NCBI RefSeq assembly: GCF_004354015.1
Contig: NZ_SMRU01000007.1
Location: 62,001 to 126,000, forward strand
Length of the DNA stretch: 64,000 nt
Origin: Arthrobacter terricola
GTDB taxonomy: Bacteria > Actinomycetota > Actinomycetes > Actinomycetales > Micrococcaceae
Direction of reading: 5' to 3'
How positions within the stretch are numbered: position 1 is the stretch's first letter; each line of letters opens with the position of its first letter. Below, in pieces: positions 1 through 8,649 of the stretch. A program made the translations under genes and the position numbers. The notes below the pieces were generated by a model, which saw only the letters and a program-made list of their open reading frames with translations, was not told the DNA's origin and searched no databases.

Positions 1-237
1 GTTGCATCGATCCTCAACCTGGAGTTCCTGGTCCACGCTTGGGACTTCGCCAAGGCCCTCGGCCTCGAGCTTTCGGTGGCCGATGAACTGACCGATTATG
101 TGGAGGTTCTCGCCCAGAACACCATCAGCGAACCGGTGCGCGCGGGCGGAAGCTTCGCCCCGGCCCAGGAGGTCGCCGAAACGGCGTCCAGCCTGGAGCG
201 CTTGGTTGCCTTCACGGGCCGCGCCGTTCTCTCCTAA
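1..237 (+). CDS. TIGR03086 / mycothiol-dependent isomerase-like protein, C-terminal part
   Basis: The window opens inside this gene; about 78 codons remain, ending in TAA. The visible part holds the segment HAWDFAKALG, typical of the TIGR03086 branch of the DinB / mycothiol maleylpyruvate isomerase superfamily, whose members are metal-binding four-helix bundles that often act as thiol-dependent transferases. The N-terminal metal ligands lie outside the window, so activity cannot be judged. It runs in the same direction as the VOC gene 59 bp downstream, which has its own ribosome binding site. Family assignment is fairly good; substrate is unknown. Confidence 0.6.
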   Translation, partial: VASILNLEFLVHAWDFAKALGLELSVADELTDYVEVLAQNTISEPVRAGGSFAPAQEVAETASSLERLVAFTGRAVLS

Positions 238-296
238 ATCGGCTGCCTGGGTAGATTCCGTTTTCAGGCTCATGAAAATTCAACGAAAGGACAGCA

Positions 297-1082
297 ATGC
301 CGCAGGTTGATAGCTACAAGCAGGGAACTCCGTGTTGGGTGGACTTGTCGTCGTCGGACATTGAGGGTTCCAAAGCCTTCTACAGTGATCTGTTCGGTTG
401 GGAACTGGACTCGATGGATGCCGGAAATGGCATGACCTACTACATGGCCAAACTGCAGGACCGATACGTGGCCGGCATGATGGAGCAGATGCCGGACATG
501 GCCGCAGCCGGTGCGCCGTCCTATTGGGCCAACTACCTCGCTGTCGATTCGGTCGACGATGCGGCGGGGCGTGCGGCTGCGGCCGGCGGAAACATCCTGT
601 TCCCGCCGGACAACGTTCCCAATGGCAGCGGGCGGATGTTCTTTGCCGCGGATCCCACCGGTGCCCAGGTCGGTTTTTGGGAGGCGGGAAGCCATCACGG
701 TGCCGGTCTGGTCAACGAACCCGGAACAGTCGTATGGAGTGAACTGCAGACGAACGACGTCCCCGCGGCTGTCGCCTTCTACGAGGCAGTGACCGGATGC
801 TCCAGCGAGACCGCCGCAGCTGGCGATCTGCAGGAGTACACCCAATTCGTGGTTGACGGGAAGTCCGTGGCCGGTGCCATGAAACTTCCCATGGAAGGCG
901 TGCCGCCATTCTGGATGACGTACTTCAACGTCGCCAGCGTGGACGAGTCCGTGACGAAGGCCGTGGAGCTCGGTGCCCAGGTCTTCGCACCCGCGTTCGA
1001 TGTGCCGGGTATTGGCCGCATGGCGGTCCTCGGCGATCCCGCTGGAGCGGCTTTCAGCGTCATGGCCGGCGAAAGCGCGTAG
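297..1082 (+). CDS. two-domain VOC (glyoxalase/bleomycin-resistance fold) protein
   Basis: A 261-residue protein made of two vicinal-oxygen-chelate modules: residues about 8-125 begin WVDLSSSDIEGSKAFYSDLF, and residues about 140-258 begin VWSELQTNDVPAAVAFYEAV. Both carry the paired-beta-alpha pattern and the DPTGA/DPAGA strand near the module end that is usual for the family. Actinobacterial proteins of this design are often annotated glyoxalase or hydroxylase, but no substrate can be inferred. The ATG is preceded by GAAAGGA six bases upstream, which fixes the start. A strong hairpin terminator follows the stop, so this is the end of the transcription unit that began left of the window. Confidence 0.85.
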   Translation: MPQVDSYKQGTPCWVDLSSSDIEGSKAFYSDLFGWELDSMDAGNGMTYYMAKLQDRYVAGMMEQMPDMAAAGAPSYWANYLAVDSVDDAAGRAAAAGGNILFPPDNVPNGSGRMFFAADPTGAQVGFWEAGSHHGAGLVNEPGTVVWSELQTNDVPAAVAFYEAVTGCSSETAAAGDLQEYTQFVVDGKSVAGAMKLPMEGVPPFWMTYFNVASVDESVTKAVELGAQVFAPAFDVPGIGRMAVLGDPAGAAFSVMAGESA

Positions 1083-1098
1083 CCTCTCGCACGTAACG

Positions 1099-1147
1099 AG
1101 CGCTCCCCACCGGTCCCGAGGTTGGTACCGGTGAGGAGCGCTTTTTT
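1099..1147 (+). terminator. rho-independent terminator after the VOC gene
   Basis: AGCGCTCCCCACCGGT pairs with ACCGGTGAGGAGCGCT (one mismatch) across a short loop and runs straight into TTTTTT. The U-tract makes it a convincing intrinsic terminator for the rightward VOC gene. Confidence 0.85.
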
Positions 1148-1162
1148 GCGTCAAACCTCCGT

Positions 1163-1278
1163 CACTTGAATATACAAGTTGAGGCCCTCATCTCAAGGCA
1201 CATTGCCTAATTTTGGCATCTTTAAGATGAACTGTAGGCACCCTAAGCAAATATTCTCCGAACTTGTATATACATCAA
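1163..1278. promoter_or_regulatory. pair of AACTTGTATATWCA palindrome-like sites upstream of the large propeller gene
   Basis: In the otherwise gene-free stretch 1148-1403, two related AT-rich words occur. One is ACTTG-AATATA-CAAGT (1164-1179), a near-perfect inverted repeat. The other is AACTTGTATATACATCAA (1261-1278), which matches the reverse complement of the first over its left half. TTGTATACAA-like symmetry is common for GntR-family regulators, so these may be operators of the gene starting at 1404. No regulator gene is adjacent, and the rest of this spacer shows nothing recognisable. Confidence 0.4.
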
Positions 1279-1403
1279 TGGTTCTGCCTTGATTCGACTG
1301 TTCCCAGCAGGGCACAGTCGGATCGTGCGCACTGGAGCCACCGGCCGACGTCGGCGGAAAACTCCGGTGCTGGATCAACCCATCCAGAAGACAGGACCCC
1401 AAC

Positions 1404-4400
1404 ATGGTCAATCCGAAAGAACGAAGGGCCTCCGTATGGCGACGGCCCGTTATTGCCGCAGCAACTGCGGCATCCCTGGCGATCGGCGGCGCCGCGGTGG
1501 CCACTATCGCCTTCACCCAGCATGCCGGCCCCCAGGGAGACGGCACGGCTGTCACCCCAGCGGGCTGGAAGGTAACCCCGGCCGGTGAACAGAAGGCAGC
1601 GGGGTATTTCCCGGCGAACGCGGTCCTCTCGCCGGATGGTAAAGCCTTGCTCGTGCCAAATATCGTCAAGAATGCCAACAACAAGCAGACGATCCAGGTG
1701 ATGGAGGTCAAGGACGGCGACCTCCTTCAGGAACTCGAGTTGGATAATTCCAACGGCGCCGTGCCGCAGGGCGTAGCGCCGGGTCTCGTCTTCAGCCATG
1801 ACGGCAAACAGGTCTTCCTTGCCACGGCCAACAAGAATTCCATTCTGGTGTTGGATTGGGACGCCTCGGCACAAAAGCTCTCGGTCAATCGGTCGCTCAA
1901 GCTTCCCGCCGGGAGCTACCCGCAGACGGTTGCGGTCTCCCAGGACGGCAAGACGGTCTATGCCACTGGCCAGTTGTCCCGCCAGCTCATCGCAGTGGAC
2001 GTCGCCACAGGACAAACCAAGCAGGCCGCCGTCGGGTCCTACCCCTATGGGGTGGTGCTCGCCGAAAACGGGCGGACCGCCTATGTAAGCAATCAGGGCG
2101 GCAACACGCTCAGCGTGTTTGACGTAGATGGACTGAACCTGACCGCCAAGCCGGAGATCACCGTGGGAACCCATCCCAACACCCTGGTGATGGACAAAGT
2201 AGGTCATCGTCTCTTTGCCTCCAACGGCGACAGCGACACCGTCTCAGTCATCGATCCGAGCCAGAACAAGGTTTCTGCGACCATCTCCCTGGCGCCATAT
2301 AAGGGCGCGCCGTCGGGTACCCAACCCACCAACCTTGCGTTGTCCGCGGATGCAAACACGATGTACGTCACTGGCGGCGGAAACAATGACGTTTCAGTAG
2401 TGGATCTTTCCCCGACCGGAGCTTTCGGCAAGATCAAAGGCTTGATCCCCACAGGGTGGTATCCCACCGGCGTACAGCCCAGCCCGGACGGCAAGAAGCT
2501 ACTGGTGACCAGCGCCAAAGGCCTCGGTACAGGACCGAACACCGGCACGGACCCTTCCAACCCCAACAACCACCCCTACATTGAGGGCCAGCTCAAGGGC
2601 TACGTGTCCTTGGTGGACACTCCGAACACGGAGCAGCTGGACAAGTACACCCAACAGGTGCGCTCAAACAACGGCTTCGACAAGGGGGACGACGGCGGCC
2701 GAGGTAGCCAAAGCGGCCAAGGGAACCAAGGCCAGCGCTCGCCGGAGACGATTGTCCCGCGGCGTCCCGGCGAGGATTCACCGATCAAACACGTGATCTA
2801 CGTGGTCAAGGAAAACCGCACCTACGACCAAGTGTTTGGCGACATGGGCAAGGGCAACGGCGATCCGTCCCAAGCCATCTTCGGCAAGGATGTCACACCC
2901 AACCACCACAAGCTGGCCGACCAGTTCGTCACCCTGGACAATTTCTACGCCAACGGCGAGGTAAGCCAAAACGGCTGGCAGTGGGCCACACAGGCCAGCT
3001 CCAATCCTTACAACGAGACCGGAACGGCCCAGGGTTACGCCGGCAACGGCTCACAGTATGATTCGGAGGGCTACCACCCCGACGTGGCAGCTGCCGGACC
3101 GGACCCCTCGCACGCCTATCTCTGGGACAAGCTGGCCCAGAACAAAATCCCGTTCCGCAACTATGGCCAGTTCGTGGTTCCGTCCGGTTCCATCGCCTCC
3201 AACGAGGCCGTGAAGTGTACTGCCGGGTCCTTCTGCGCACATGACCCGCTCTTGGATGCCAACACCGCGCACAACTTCCCGTGGTTCGACATGGGTGTGA
3301 GCGACCAACACCGCTTCGATCTCTGGAACCAGGAATTCCAGCAGTACAAGGCCAACGACAACCTTCCGTCCATGCAGTTCATCGACCTTCCTCGAGACCA
3401 CACCGCCGGTGGCGGCACGGCCAAGCAGCTCGTGGCTGACAACGATCTTGCCCTGGGCAAGATTGTTGACCAGGTTTCGCATTCACAATTCTGGAAGTCG
3501 ACCGCCATCTTTGTTGTCGAGGACGACGCGCAAGGCGGTCCGGACCACGTGGACGCGCACCGGACCGTGGCCGAGGTCATCAGCCCTTACACGCAGACCG
3601 GGTCCGTGGACTCCCACTTCTACAGCCAGGTCTCGATGCTCCGAACCATGGAGCTCTTCCTCGGCGTATCTCCGATGTCCCAGTACGATGCCGCGGCGCT
3701 GCCCATGATCTATTCGTTCACCAACAAGCCCAATTTCGCGGCGTACGACGCCGTTGCGGCGCCGTCGGTCTCGGCCAGCATGGACAGCACGGTGCTCAAG
3801 CCTGGAAGCCAGGTTACGGTCACGGGCAAAGTGACGAACGGTGGCGCCACAACGCTCAAGGACGCCAAGGCGTCGCTGGGCGCGCCCGCGGGCTGGACCG
3901 TCACGCCGTCGGCGGCTGCACCTCTTGACCCGATCGCGGCCGGAGCGTCGGCGACTGTCTCCTGGAAAGTCGACGTCCCGGCGAATGCCACACCGGGCCA
4001 GGAGCTTCTCAGCGTGAAGGCGGACTACCCGATCGACGGACGCATGACGGGAACCCAGCAGGCAACCATCGCAGCCGTGATTCCGGACCCGCGAGTGGCC
4101 ACCATTCCGCAAGCCTTTGTAGCCAATTTCTCCAGCGGCACAGTCTCAGCGGTGGACCTGAGCACGGGCAAGTCGCTCGCCGAGATCCCGGTGGGTGCAG
4201 GACCCGGCACAGTGGTGACCAGCCCGGACAAGACCAAGGTATTCGTTGCCAACCAGAACTCGAACTCGGTCACCGAGATCGATGTGGCCTCGGACGCCGT
4301 CATCGCCACGATCCCCACGGGCAAGGTCCCAGCCGGCCTCGCGGTGAGTCCCGACAGCAAGACGCTGTGGGTTGCCGACTATTCCGACAATGCCGTCGAA

Positions 4401-5300
4401 CCGGTCGACGTCGCCAGTGGCACTGCTGGAGCGAAGATCGCGGTGGGAGCCGGTCCGGAAAACCTGGGCATTTCCCCTGATGGTTCCACCTTGGTAGTTG
4501 CGAACAAGAACGGAAACAGCGTCTCGTTGGTCGACACGGCGGCCCGGACGGCCAAGGCGCCGATCGCCGCAGGCCAACAACCGTTCGGAGTCGCGGTGAC
4601 CGCTGATGGCAAGACTGCCTTCATCTCCAACATGGGTTCGAACGACATAACGCCGATCGACCTCGCGAGTGGTTCAGCACGTAAGGCTATCCCGGCAGGT
4701 ACCACACCGTTCAATGTGTTGCTCTCCCGGGATGGCGCGACGCTCTACGTGGCCGATACCGGTGCGAACACTGTGACACCAATCGACGTGGCGACAGAAA
4801 CAGCCAAGGCTCCGTTTGCTGCCGGCCAGGCGCTGACTGCCGTTGCGCTCGGCGCCGACGATGCCATCATCTACGTGACATCCGCCGGAACGGGCCAGTT
4901 GATCCCCATCACCACGGCAACGGGAGCGGCTGGAACGCCGATCAAGGTGGGCTCCTACCCGATTTCGGTTGCGTATGCGGCCCCCGTCGGAAGTGCGGCT
5001 GGTGCAGCGGCGTCCAGTACGACGGCGGCGCCCGGTTCCCAAGCGCCCGGTTCCCAAGCGCCCGGTTCCCAAGCGCCCGCAGCGGCGGCTCCGGTGACGA
5101 TGAGCAGCGCGTCGTTGACTCCTGCGGTCAACCGCTCACTGGTCATGACCGAGGAAGAGATGTCGGGCCATCCGGACCAGGCAGATCCCGACGCATTGAA
5201 CCGGGAACTCTGGAAGGCCGTCCGTGGCGAGGACAGCGAGATGCCCGCACCGCAGCACAACCTCTTCGGCGCGCTGCAAACCGTTGACACCGACGGCTAG
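1404..5300 (+). CDS. secreted YVTN beta-propeller / phosphoesterase multidomain protein
   Basis: A 1298-residue exported protein. Residues 1-38 look like a signal peptide with basic RRASVWRR start and hydrophobic core. Then come: a first YVTN/YncE-like propeller (about 65-390); an acidic linker; a PF04185-type phosphoesterase domain (about 461-780) beginning HVIYVVKENRTYDQVFGDMG, with the metal-site-like segment VVEDDAQGGPDHVDAHR; an NEW3-like Ig domain (about 785-882); a second seven-blade YVTN propeller (about 899-1192); a linker with three PGSQA copies; and an acidic tail. It resembles 'bifunctional YncE/alkaline phosphatase' proteins, which would release phosphate from phosphoesters outside the cell. 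The tail ALNRELWKAVRG normally closes the phosphoesterase domain but here lies after the second propeller. Substrate unknown. Confidence 0.85.
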   Translation: MVNPKERRASVWRRPVIAAATAASLAIGGAAVATIAFTQHAGPQGDGTAVTPAGWKVTPAGEQKAAGYFPANAVLSPDGKALLVPNIVKNANNKQTIQVMEVKDGDLLQELELDNSNGAVPQGVAPGLVFSHDGKQVFLATANKNSILVLDWDASAQKLSVNRSLKLPAGSYPQTVAVSQDGKTVYATGQLSRQLIAVDVATGQTKQAAVGSYPYGVVLAENGRTAYVSNQGGNTLSVFDVDGLNLTAKPEITVGTHPNTLVMDKVGHRLFASNGDSDTVSVIDPSQNKVSATISLAPYKGAPSGTQPTNLALSADANTMYVTGGGNNDVSVVDLSPTGAFGKIKGLIPTGWYPTGVQPSPDGKKLLVTSAKGLGTGPNTGTDPSNPNNHPYIEGQLKGYVSLVDTPNTEQLDKYTQQVRSNNGFDKGDDGGRGSQSGQGNQGQRSPETIVPRRPGEDSPIKHVIYVVKENRTYDQVFGDMGKGNGDPSQAIFGKDVTPNHHKLADQFVTLDNFYANGEVSQNGWQWATQASSNPYNETGTAQGYAGNGSQYDSEGYHPDVAAAGPDPSHAYLWDKLAQNKIPFRNYGQFVVPSGSIASNEAVKCTAGSFCAHDPLLDANTAHNFPWFDMGVSDQHRFDLWNQEFQQYKANDNLPSMQFIDLPRDHTAGGGTAKQLVADNDLALGKIVDQVSHSQFWKSTAIFVVEDDAQGGPDHVDAHRTVAEVISPYTQTGSVDSHFYSQVSMLRTMELFLGVSPMSQYDAAALPMIYSFTNKPNFAAYDAVAAPSVSASMDSTVLKPGSQVTVTGKVTNGGATTLKDAKASLGAPAGWTVTPSAAAPLDPIAAGASATVSWKVDVPANATPGQELLSVKADYPIDGRMTGTQQATIAAVIPDPRVATIPQAFVANFSSGTVSAVDLSTGKSLAEIPVGAGPGTVVTSPDKTKVFVANQNSNSVTEIDVASDAVIATIPTGKVPAGLAVSPDSKTLWVADYSDNAVEPVDVASGTAGAKIAVGAGPENLGISPDGSTLVVANKNGNSVSLVDTAARTAKAPIAAGQQPFGVAVTADGKTAFISNMGSNDITPIDLASGSARKAIPAGTTPFNVLLSRDGATLYVADTGANTVTPIDVATETAKAPFAAGQALTAVALGADDAIIYVTSAGTGQLIPITTATGAAGTPIKVGSYPISVAYAAPVGSAAGAAASSTTAAPGSQAPGSQAPGSQAPAAAAPVTMSSASLTPAVNRSLVMTEEEMSGHPDQADPDALNRELWKAVRGEDSEMPAPQHNLFGALQTVDTDG
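5032..5078 (+). repeat. three 15-bp tandem repeats encoding PGSQA
   Basis: CCCGGTTCCCAAGCG occurs three times head to tail within the C-terminal linker of the large propeller protein, encoding PGSQA three times. The copies look identical at DNA level, so the repeat number may vary between strains. Confidence 0.85.
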
Positions 5301-5318
5301 CTGATCCTTCGTAGCAAA

Positions 5319-5359
5319 AAGCCCCGGCGGGCCCAATCGAACTGGGCCGGCCGGGGCTT
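5319..5359. terminator. bidirectional terminator between the convergent propeller gene and purM
   Basis: AAGCCCCGGC/GGGCCCA pairs with TGGGCC/CCGGGGCTT to make a long GC-rich stem, preceded by AAAAA on one side. It lies between two convergent stops and can serve both strands. Confidence 0.8.
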
Positions 5360-5375
5360 CCTAGTGCCAGAAACT

Positions 5376-6527
5376 CTAAGCGTAGGCGTTCACGAGGCGC
5401 ACGGCGCCGCCGTCGACACCCTTGGCGCCCTGGACGTAGTCCGGGCCGCTCTTGTCCACGGACGGGGAGTCCGCAGCAACGGTACCCATGATCCAGGACG
5501 GCAGGCCGCGCTCGTTGAGGCGGGCCACGGCGGCATCGGCGATCTCGGGGGAGACCACGGCCACCATTCCGACGCCCAGGTTGAGCGTGCGCTCAAGGTC
5601 AGACAGCGGCACGTTGCCGAGCTCGGAGACGAGCTTGAAGATGGCGGGCAGTTCCCACGTAGCGCGGTCCACGGTGGCCACGAGGCCCTGCGGCAGGACG
5701 CGGGCCAGGTTGGCAGCCAGGCCGCCACCGGTGACGTGGCTGAAGCCATTCACGGACCCGCCAGAAGCGCCAACGGGGAATGCCCGTGCGAGGTCGAGGC
5801 AATCCGCGGCGTAGACGCGCGTGGGCTCGAGCAGTTCCTCGCCGAGGGTGCGGCCGAGTTCGGAGACCTGGCGATCCAGGGCCCAACCGGCGTGGTTGAT
5901 GACGCGGCGAACCAGGGAGTAACCGTTCGAGTGCAGGCCCGAGGAAGCCATGCCGATCACGACGTCGCCGGCGCGGACGCGGTCCGGACCAAGCAGGGAG
6001 TCGGCTTCGACAACGCCGGTAGCTGCACCGGCGACGTCGTACTCGTGCTCGCCCAGCAAGCCGGGGTGCTCAGCAGTTTCGCCGCCAACCAGCGCAGTGC
6101 CGGCCACGGAACAGGCAGCCGCGATGCCACGGACAATGTCCGCGATGCGCTCGGGGACGACCTTGCCGCACGCGATGTAGTCCGTCATGAACAGCGGCTC
6201 AGCACCGACCACCACGATGTCGTCCACAACCATGCCGACGAGGTCGAAACCGATGGTGTCGTGGATGTCCATGGCCTGCGCGATGGCCACCTTGGTGCCG
6301 ACGCCGTCCGTGGAGGTGGCCAGCAGCGGCTTCTTGTAGGTGAGCAGCTTGGAGACGTCGTACAGGCCGGCGAATCCGCCGACGCCGCCGAGCACCGAGC
6401 TGTTGTGGGTCGCCTTGACGGCGCCCTTCATGAGTTCGACGGCGCGGTCTCCCGCTTCGACGTCGACGCCGGCGGACGCGTAGGTGATGCCGGTCGAGTT
6501 CTCGGCGGAGGGGGATGCGGAGGTCAT
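5376..6527 (-). CDS. purM: phosphoribosylformylglycinamidine cyclo-ligase (AIR synthetase)
   Basis: PurM uses ATP to close FGAM into 5-aminoimidazole ribonucleotide, the fifth step of de novo purine synthesis in the cytoplasm. The 383-residue sequence has the hallmark segments: YASAGVDVEAGDRAV near the N-terminus, the glycine-rich SVLGGVGGFAGLY, the ATP/metal loop STDGVGTKVAIA, and LVGGETAEHPG. Length is slightly above the usual 340-355 because of a short N-terminal extension and a C-terminal tail (DSPSVDKSGPDYVQGAKGV). Its ATG overlaps the stop of purF by four bases, so the two are translationally coupled in the order purF-purM. Confidence 0.97.
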   Translation of the reverse strand: MTSASPSAENSTGITYASAGVDVEAGDRAVELMKGAVKATHNSSVLGGVGGFAGLYDVSKLLTYKKPLLATSTDGVGTKVAIAQAMDIHDTIGFDLVGMVVDDIVVVGAEPLFMTDYIACGKVVPERIADIVRGIAAACSVAGTALVGGETAEHPGLLGEHEYDVAGAATGVVEADSLLGPDRVRAGDVVIGMASSGLHSNGYSLVRRVINHAGWALDRQVSELGRTLGEELLEPTRVYAADCLDLARAFPVGASGGSVNGFSHVTGGGLAANLARVLPQGLVATVDRATWELPAIFKLVSELGNVPLSDLERTLNLGVGMVAVVSPEIADAAVARLNERGLPSWIMGTVAADSPSVDKSGPDYVQGAKGVDGGAVRLVNAYA

Positions 6528-8143
6528 ACAGACTCTTTCTTATCGGCGTCGGTCAGCAGGTTCTCAAACTCGGCGTCGGGTCCGGGGTCGCAGCCCGTGG
6601 CGCCCGGCTTCTCTGCGGGATCCTCGGTGTCCGCGTCCTCCGCTTCGGAGGCGGCGTCCGACGTCGGCAGCCCGCCGAGGTCGGTACGTTCCAGGAGGTT
6701 CTTGCCCAGTTTGTCCGAGCCGGGAAGCTCGATGGGGTACTTGCCCGTAAAGCACGCGGTGCAGAGGCGTTCGCGCGGCTGCATGGTGGCGCCGATCATG
6801 CCGTCTTCGGAGATGTAGGCCAGCGAATCGGCGCCGATCGCCTGGGAGATTTCCTCCACGGTGGCACCGTTGGCGATGAGCTCGGCGCGGGATGCGAAGT
6901 CGATGCCGTAGAAGCACGGCCACTGGACCGGCGGGGACGAGATCTTCACGTGGACGCTCGCTGCCCCGGCTTCACGAAGCATCCGGACGATGGCGCGCTG
7001 GGTGTTGCCGCGGACGATCGAATCGTCCACCACGACTACGCGCTTGCCGCGGATCACGGACTCGAGGGCGTTGAGCTTGAGGCGGATGCCCAGCTGGCGC
7101 AGCGTCTGCGACGGCTGGATGAAGGTGCGGCCCACGTAGGCGTTCTTGACGAAGCCGTGCGCGAACGGGATGCCGGATTCTTCGGCGTATCCAACGGCGG
7201 CAGGAGTACCGGACTCCGGGACGGGGATGACGATGTCTGCCTCGTGGGTGTTTTCGCGGGCCAACTGGCGGCCCATTTCCACGCGGGACTCGTACACGGA
7301 ACGGCCGCCGATTGCTGCGTCGGGGCGTGCCAGGTAGACGTATTCGAAAACGCAACCGGCCGGCGTCGGCTCCGCGAAACGCTGGGAGCGGACGCCGTTT
7401 TCGTCAATGGCGATGAATTCGCCAGGCTCGATCTCGCGGATGAAGGACGCGCCGACCGTGGCGAGGCCGGCCTGTTCGGACGCGACAACCCAGCCGCGGT
7501 CCAGGCGGCCGAGGCACAGCGGGCGGATCCCGTAGGTATCGCGGGCTGCGTAGAGGGTGCCTTCGTCCATGAAGACGAAGCAGAAGCCGCCGCGGATCTT
7601 GGGCAGCAGCTCCATGGCGGTCTGCTCGAGGGTCTTGCCCTCTTCGCCTTCCAAGAGGGCCGTGACCAGGGCGGTGTCCGAGGTGTTGCCCTGCTTCATT
7701 TCGCCGGTCAGTTGTCCGCCGTTGCGCTCAAGGATCATTTCGCGGAGTTCGGCGGTGTTGGTGAGGTTGCCGTTGTGGGCGAGGGCCACTGTTCCGGTGG
7801 CGGTTGCACCCAGGGTGGGCTGCGCGTTGGCCCAGTGGCTTGCTCCGGTGGTGGAGTAGCGGCAGTGGCCGACGGCGAGGTGCCCAGTCAGGGTGTTGAG
7901 GGTTGTTTCGTCGAAGACCTGGGATACGAGGCCCATGTCCTTGTAGACGTTGATGCGCTTGCCGTCACTGGTAGCGATACCAGCCGATTCTTGTCCGCGG
8001 TGCTGCAGCGCGTACAGCCCGTAATAGGTGAGTTTTGCTACCTCTTCGCCCGGAGCCCAGACGCCGAAGACGCCACAAGCGTCCTGGGGTCCTTTTTCGT
8101 CGGGGAGAAGATCATGAGAAAGTTTTCCGTCGCCACGTGCCAC
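6524..8143 (-). CDS. purF: amidophosphoribosyltransferase
   Basis: PurF transfers glutamine-derived ammonia to PRPP, giving 5-phosphoribosylamine, the committed step of purine synthesis. The protein has 539 residues. An Ntn-type glutaminase domain begins at Cys23 (DACGVFGVWAP) after a 22-residue propeptide that should be removed to expose the nucleophile. The C-terminal phosphoribosyltransferase domain carries the PRPP loop VVVVDDSIVRGNT near residues 365-378. ERLCTACFTGKYP supplies cysteines expected for the iron-sulfur cluster of the B. subtilis-type enzyme. The last about 45 residues form a low-complexity acidic tail common in actinobacteria. It is first in the purF-purM pair. Confidence 0.97.
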   Translation of the reverse strand: MARGDGKLSHDLLPDEKGPQDACGVFGVWAPGEEVAKLTYYGLYALQHRGQESAGIATSDGKRINVYKDMGLVSQVFDETTLNTLTGHLAVGHCRYSTTGASHWANAQPTLGATATGTVALAHNGNLTNTAELREMILERNGGQLTGEMKQGNTSDTALVTALLEGEEGKTLEQTAMELLPKIRGGFCFVFMDEGTLYAARDTYGIRPLCLGRLDRGWVVASEQAGLATVGASFIREIEPGEFIAIDENGVRSQRFAEPTPAGCVFEYVYLARPDAAIGGRSVYESRVEMGRQLARENTHEADIVIPVPESGTPAAVGYAEESGIPFAHGFVKNAYVGRTFIQPSQTLRQLGIRLKLNALESVIRGKRVVVVDDSIVRGNTQRAIVRMLREAGAASVHVKISSPPVQWPCFYGIDFASRAELIANGATVEEISQAIGADSLAYISEDGMIGATMQPRERLCTACFTGKYPIELPGSDKLGKNLLERTDLGGLPTSDAASEAEDADTEDPAEKPGATGCDPGPDAEFENLLTDADKKESV

Positions 8144-8205
8144 TGGTCAATTGTCGCATGATGTTGGCGTGGTATTTTCCCTCACGCGACTTTGTGACCG
8201 GGATC

Positions 8206-8544
8206 CTATGCTTCTTCGTCGTCCTCGGGCGCGTGCGGGACGGACTCGACGACGGCACGTTCCGAGCGCTTCAGGCTGATCTTGTCGAAGACCAGAGCGG
8301 CCACGCAACCGAGCAGGACGCCTGTCGCGGCGAACGAGACAAGGAAGAATCCAAAGACCGCGCCGGTATCGAAGCTGGTGTCCCCGGGTATTCCGTAGGC
8401 CACGAAAGCGGCGACGATGATGCCGAGCACGCCGCCCAGGATCATGAACGGAACGAACTTCGGAGCACGCCGGACGGTGATCCCCCGACGCTCCGGGTTG
8501 CTGCCCTCGGACGCGCCGACGATGTGTGAATGCTCAGAAACCAT
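8206..8544 (-). CDS. small two-helix membrane protein upstream of purF
   Basis: A 112-residue protein starting MVSEHSHIVGASEGSN. It has a basic loop (RRGITVRRAPKF), then two hydrophobic segments (FVPFMILGGVLGIIVAAFVAYG and VFGFFLVSFAATGVLLGCVAALVF), and a charged tail rich in Glu/Asp. I recognise it only as a conserved small membrane protein found next to purF in Arthrobacter relatives; function unknown. An in-frame start 30 codons further upstream exists, but that extension is encoded by the palindromic repeat at 8562-8643, so the downstream ATG is preferred. It is codirectional with purF, about 60 bp away. Confidence 0.75.
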   Translation of the reverse strand: MVSEHSHIVGASEGSNPERRGITVRRAPKFVPFMILGGVLGIIVAAFVAYGIPGDTSFDTGAVFGFFLVSFAATGVLLGCVAALVFDKISLKRSERAVVESVPHAPEDDEEA

Positions 8545-8561
8545 GCCTTCCAGACTACCGC

Positions 8562-8643
8562 CCCGAGTTTGTGTACAGATAATGCCCGTTAAGAGCGCGC
8601 TTAAGAGCGCGCTTAAGGGGTGCGAGCTGTACACAAACTCGGG
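8562..8643. repeat. dispersed palindromic element, copy 1 (GAGTTTGTG family)
   Basis: A perfect 17-bp inverted repeat, CCCGAGTTTGTGTACAG at 8562-8578 and CTGTACACAAACTCGGG at 8627-8643, encloses 48 bp. The interior holds a 12-bp tandem repeat (TTAAGAGCGCGC, about 2.4 copies, 8589-8617). The arm matches the arm of the element at 17120-17182. It sits in the narrow gap between the uraH stop and the start of the small membrane gene. Confidence 0.85.
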
Positions 8644-8649
8644 AGAGGG

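Noticed and set aside
270..1154. 294-codon minus-strand open frame over the VOC gene
   Set aside because: It is the exact antisense of the VOC coding region and ends in the terminator; Arg/His/Gly-rich composition is that of a high-GC shadow.
5364..8161. Long plus-strand open frames (484 and 548 codons) opposite purM and purF
   Set aside because: Antisense to two unmistakable purine genes; composition is Gly/Ala/Arg/Asp-rich with no recognisable motif.
8545..8634. 30-codon N-terminal extension of the small membrane protein
   Set aside because: It is encoded partly by the palindromic repeat arms and lacks a ribosome binding site; the internal ATG gives the typical charged start.
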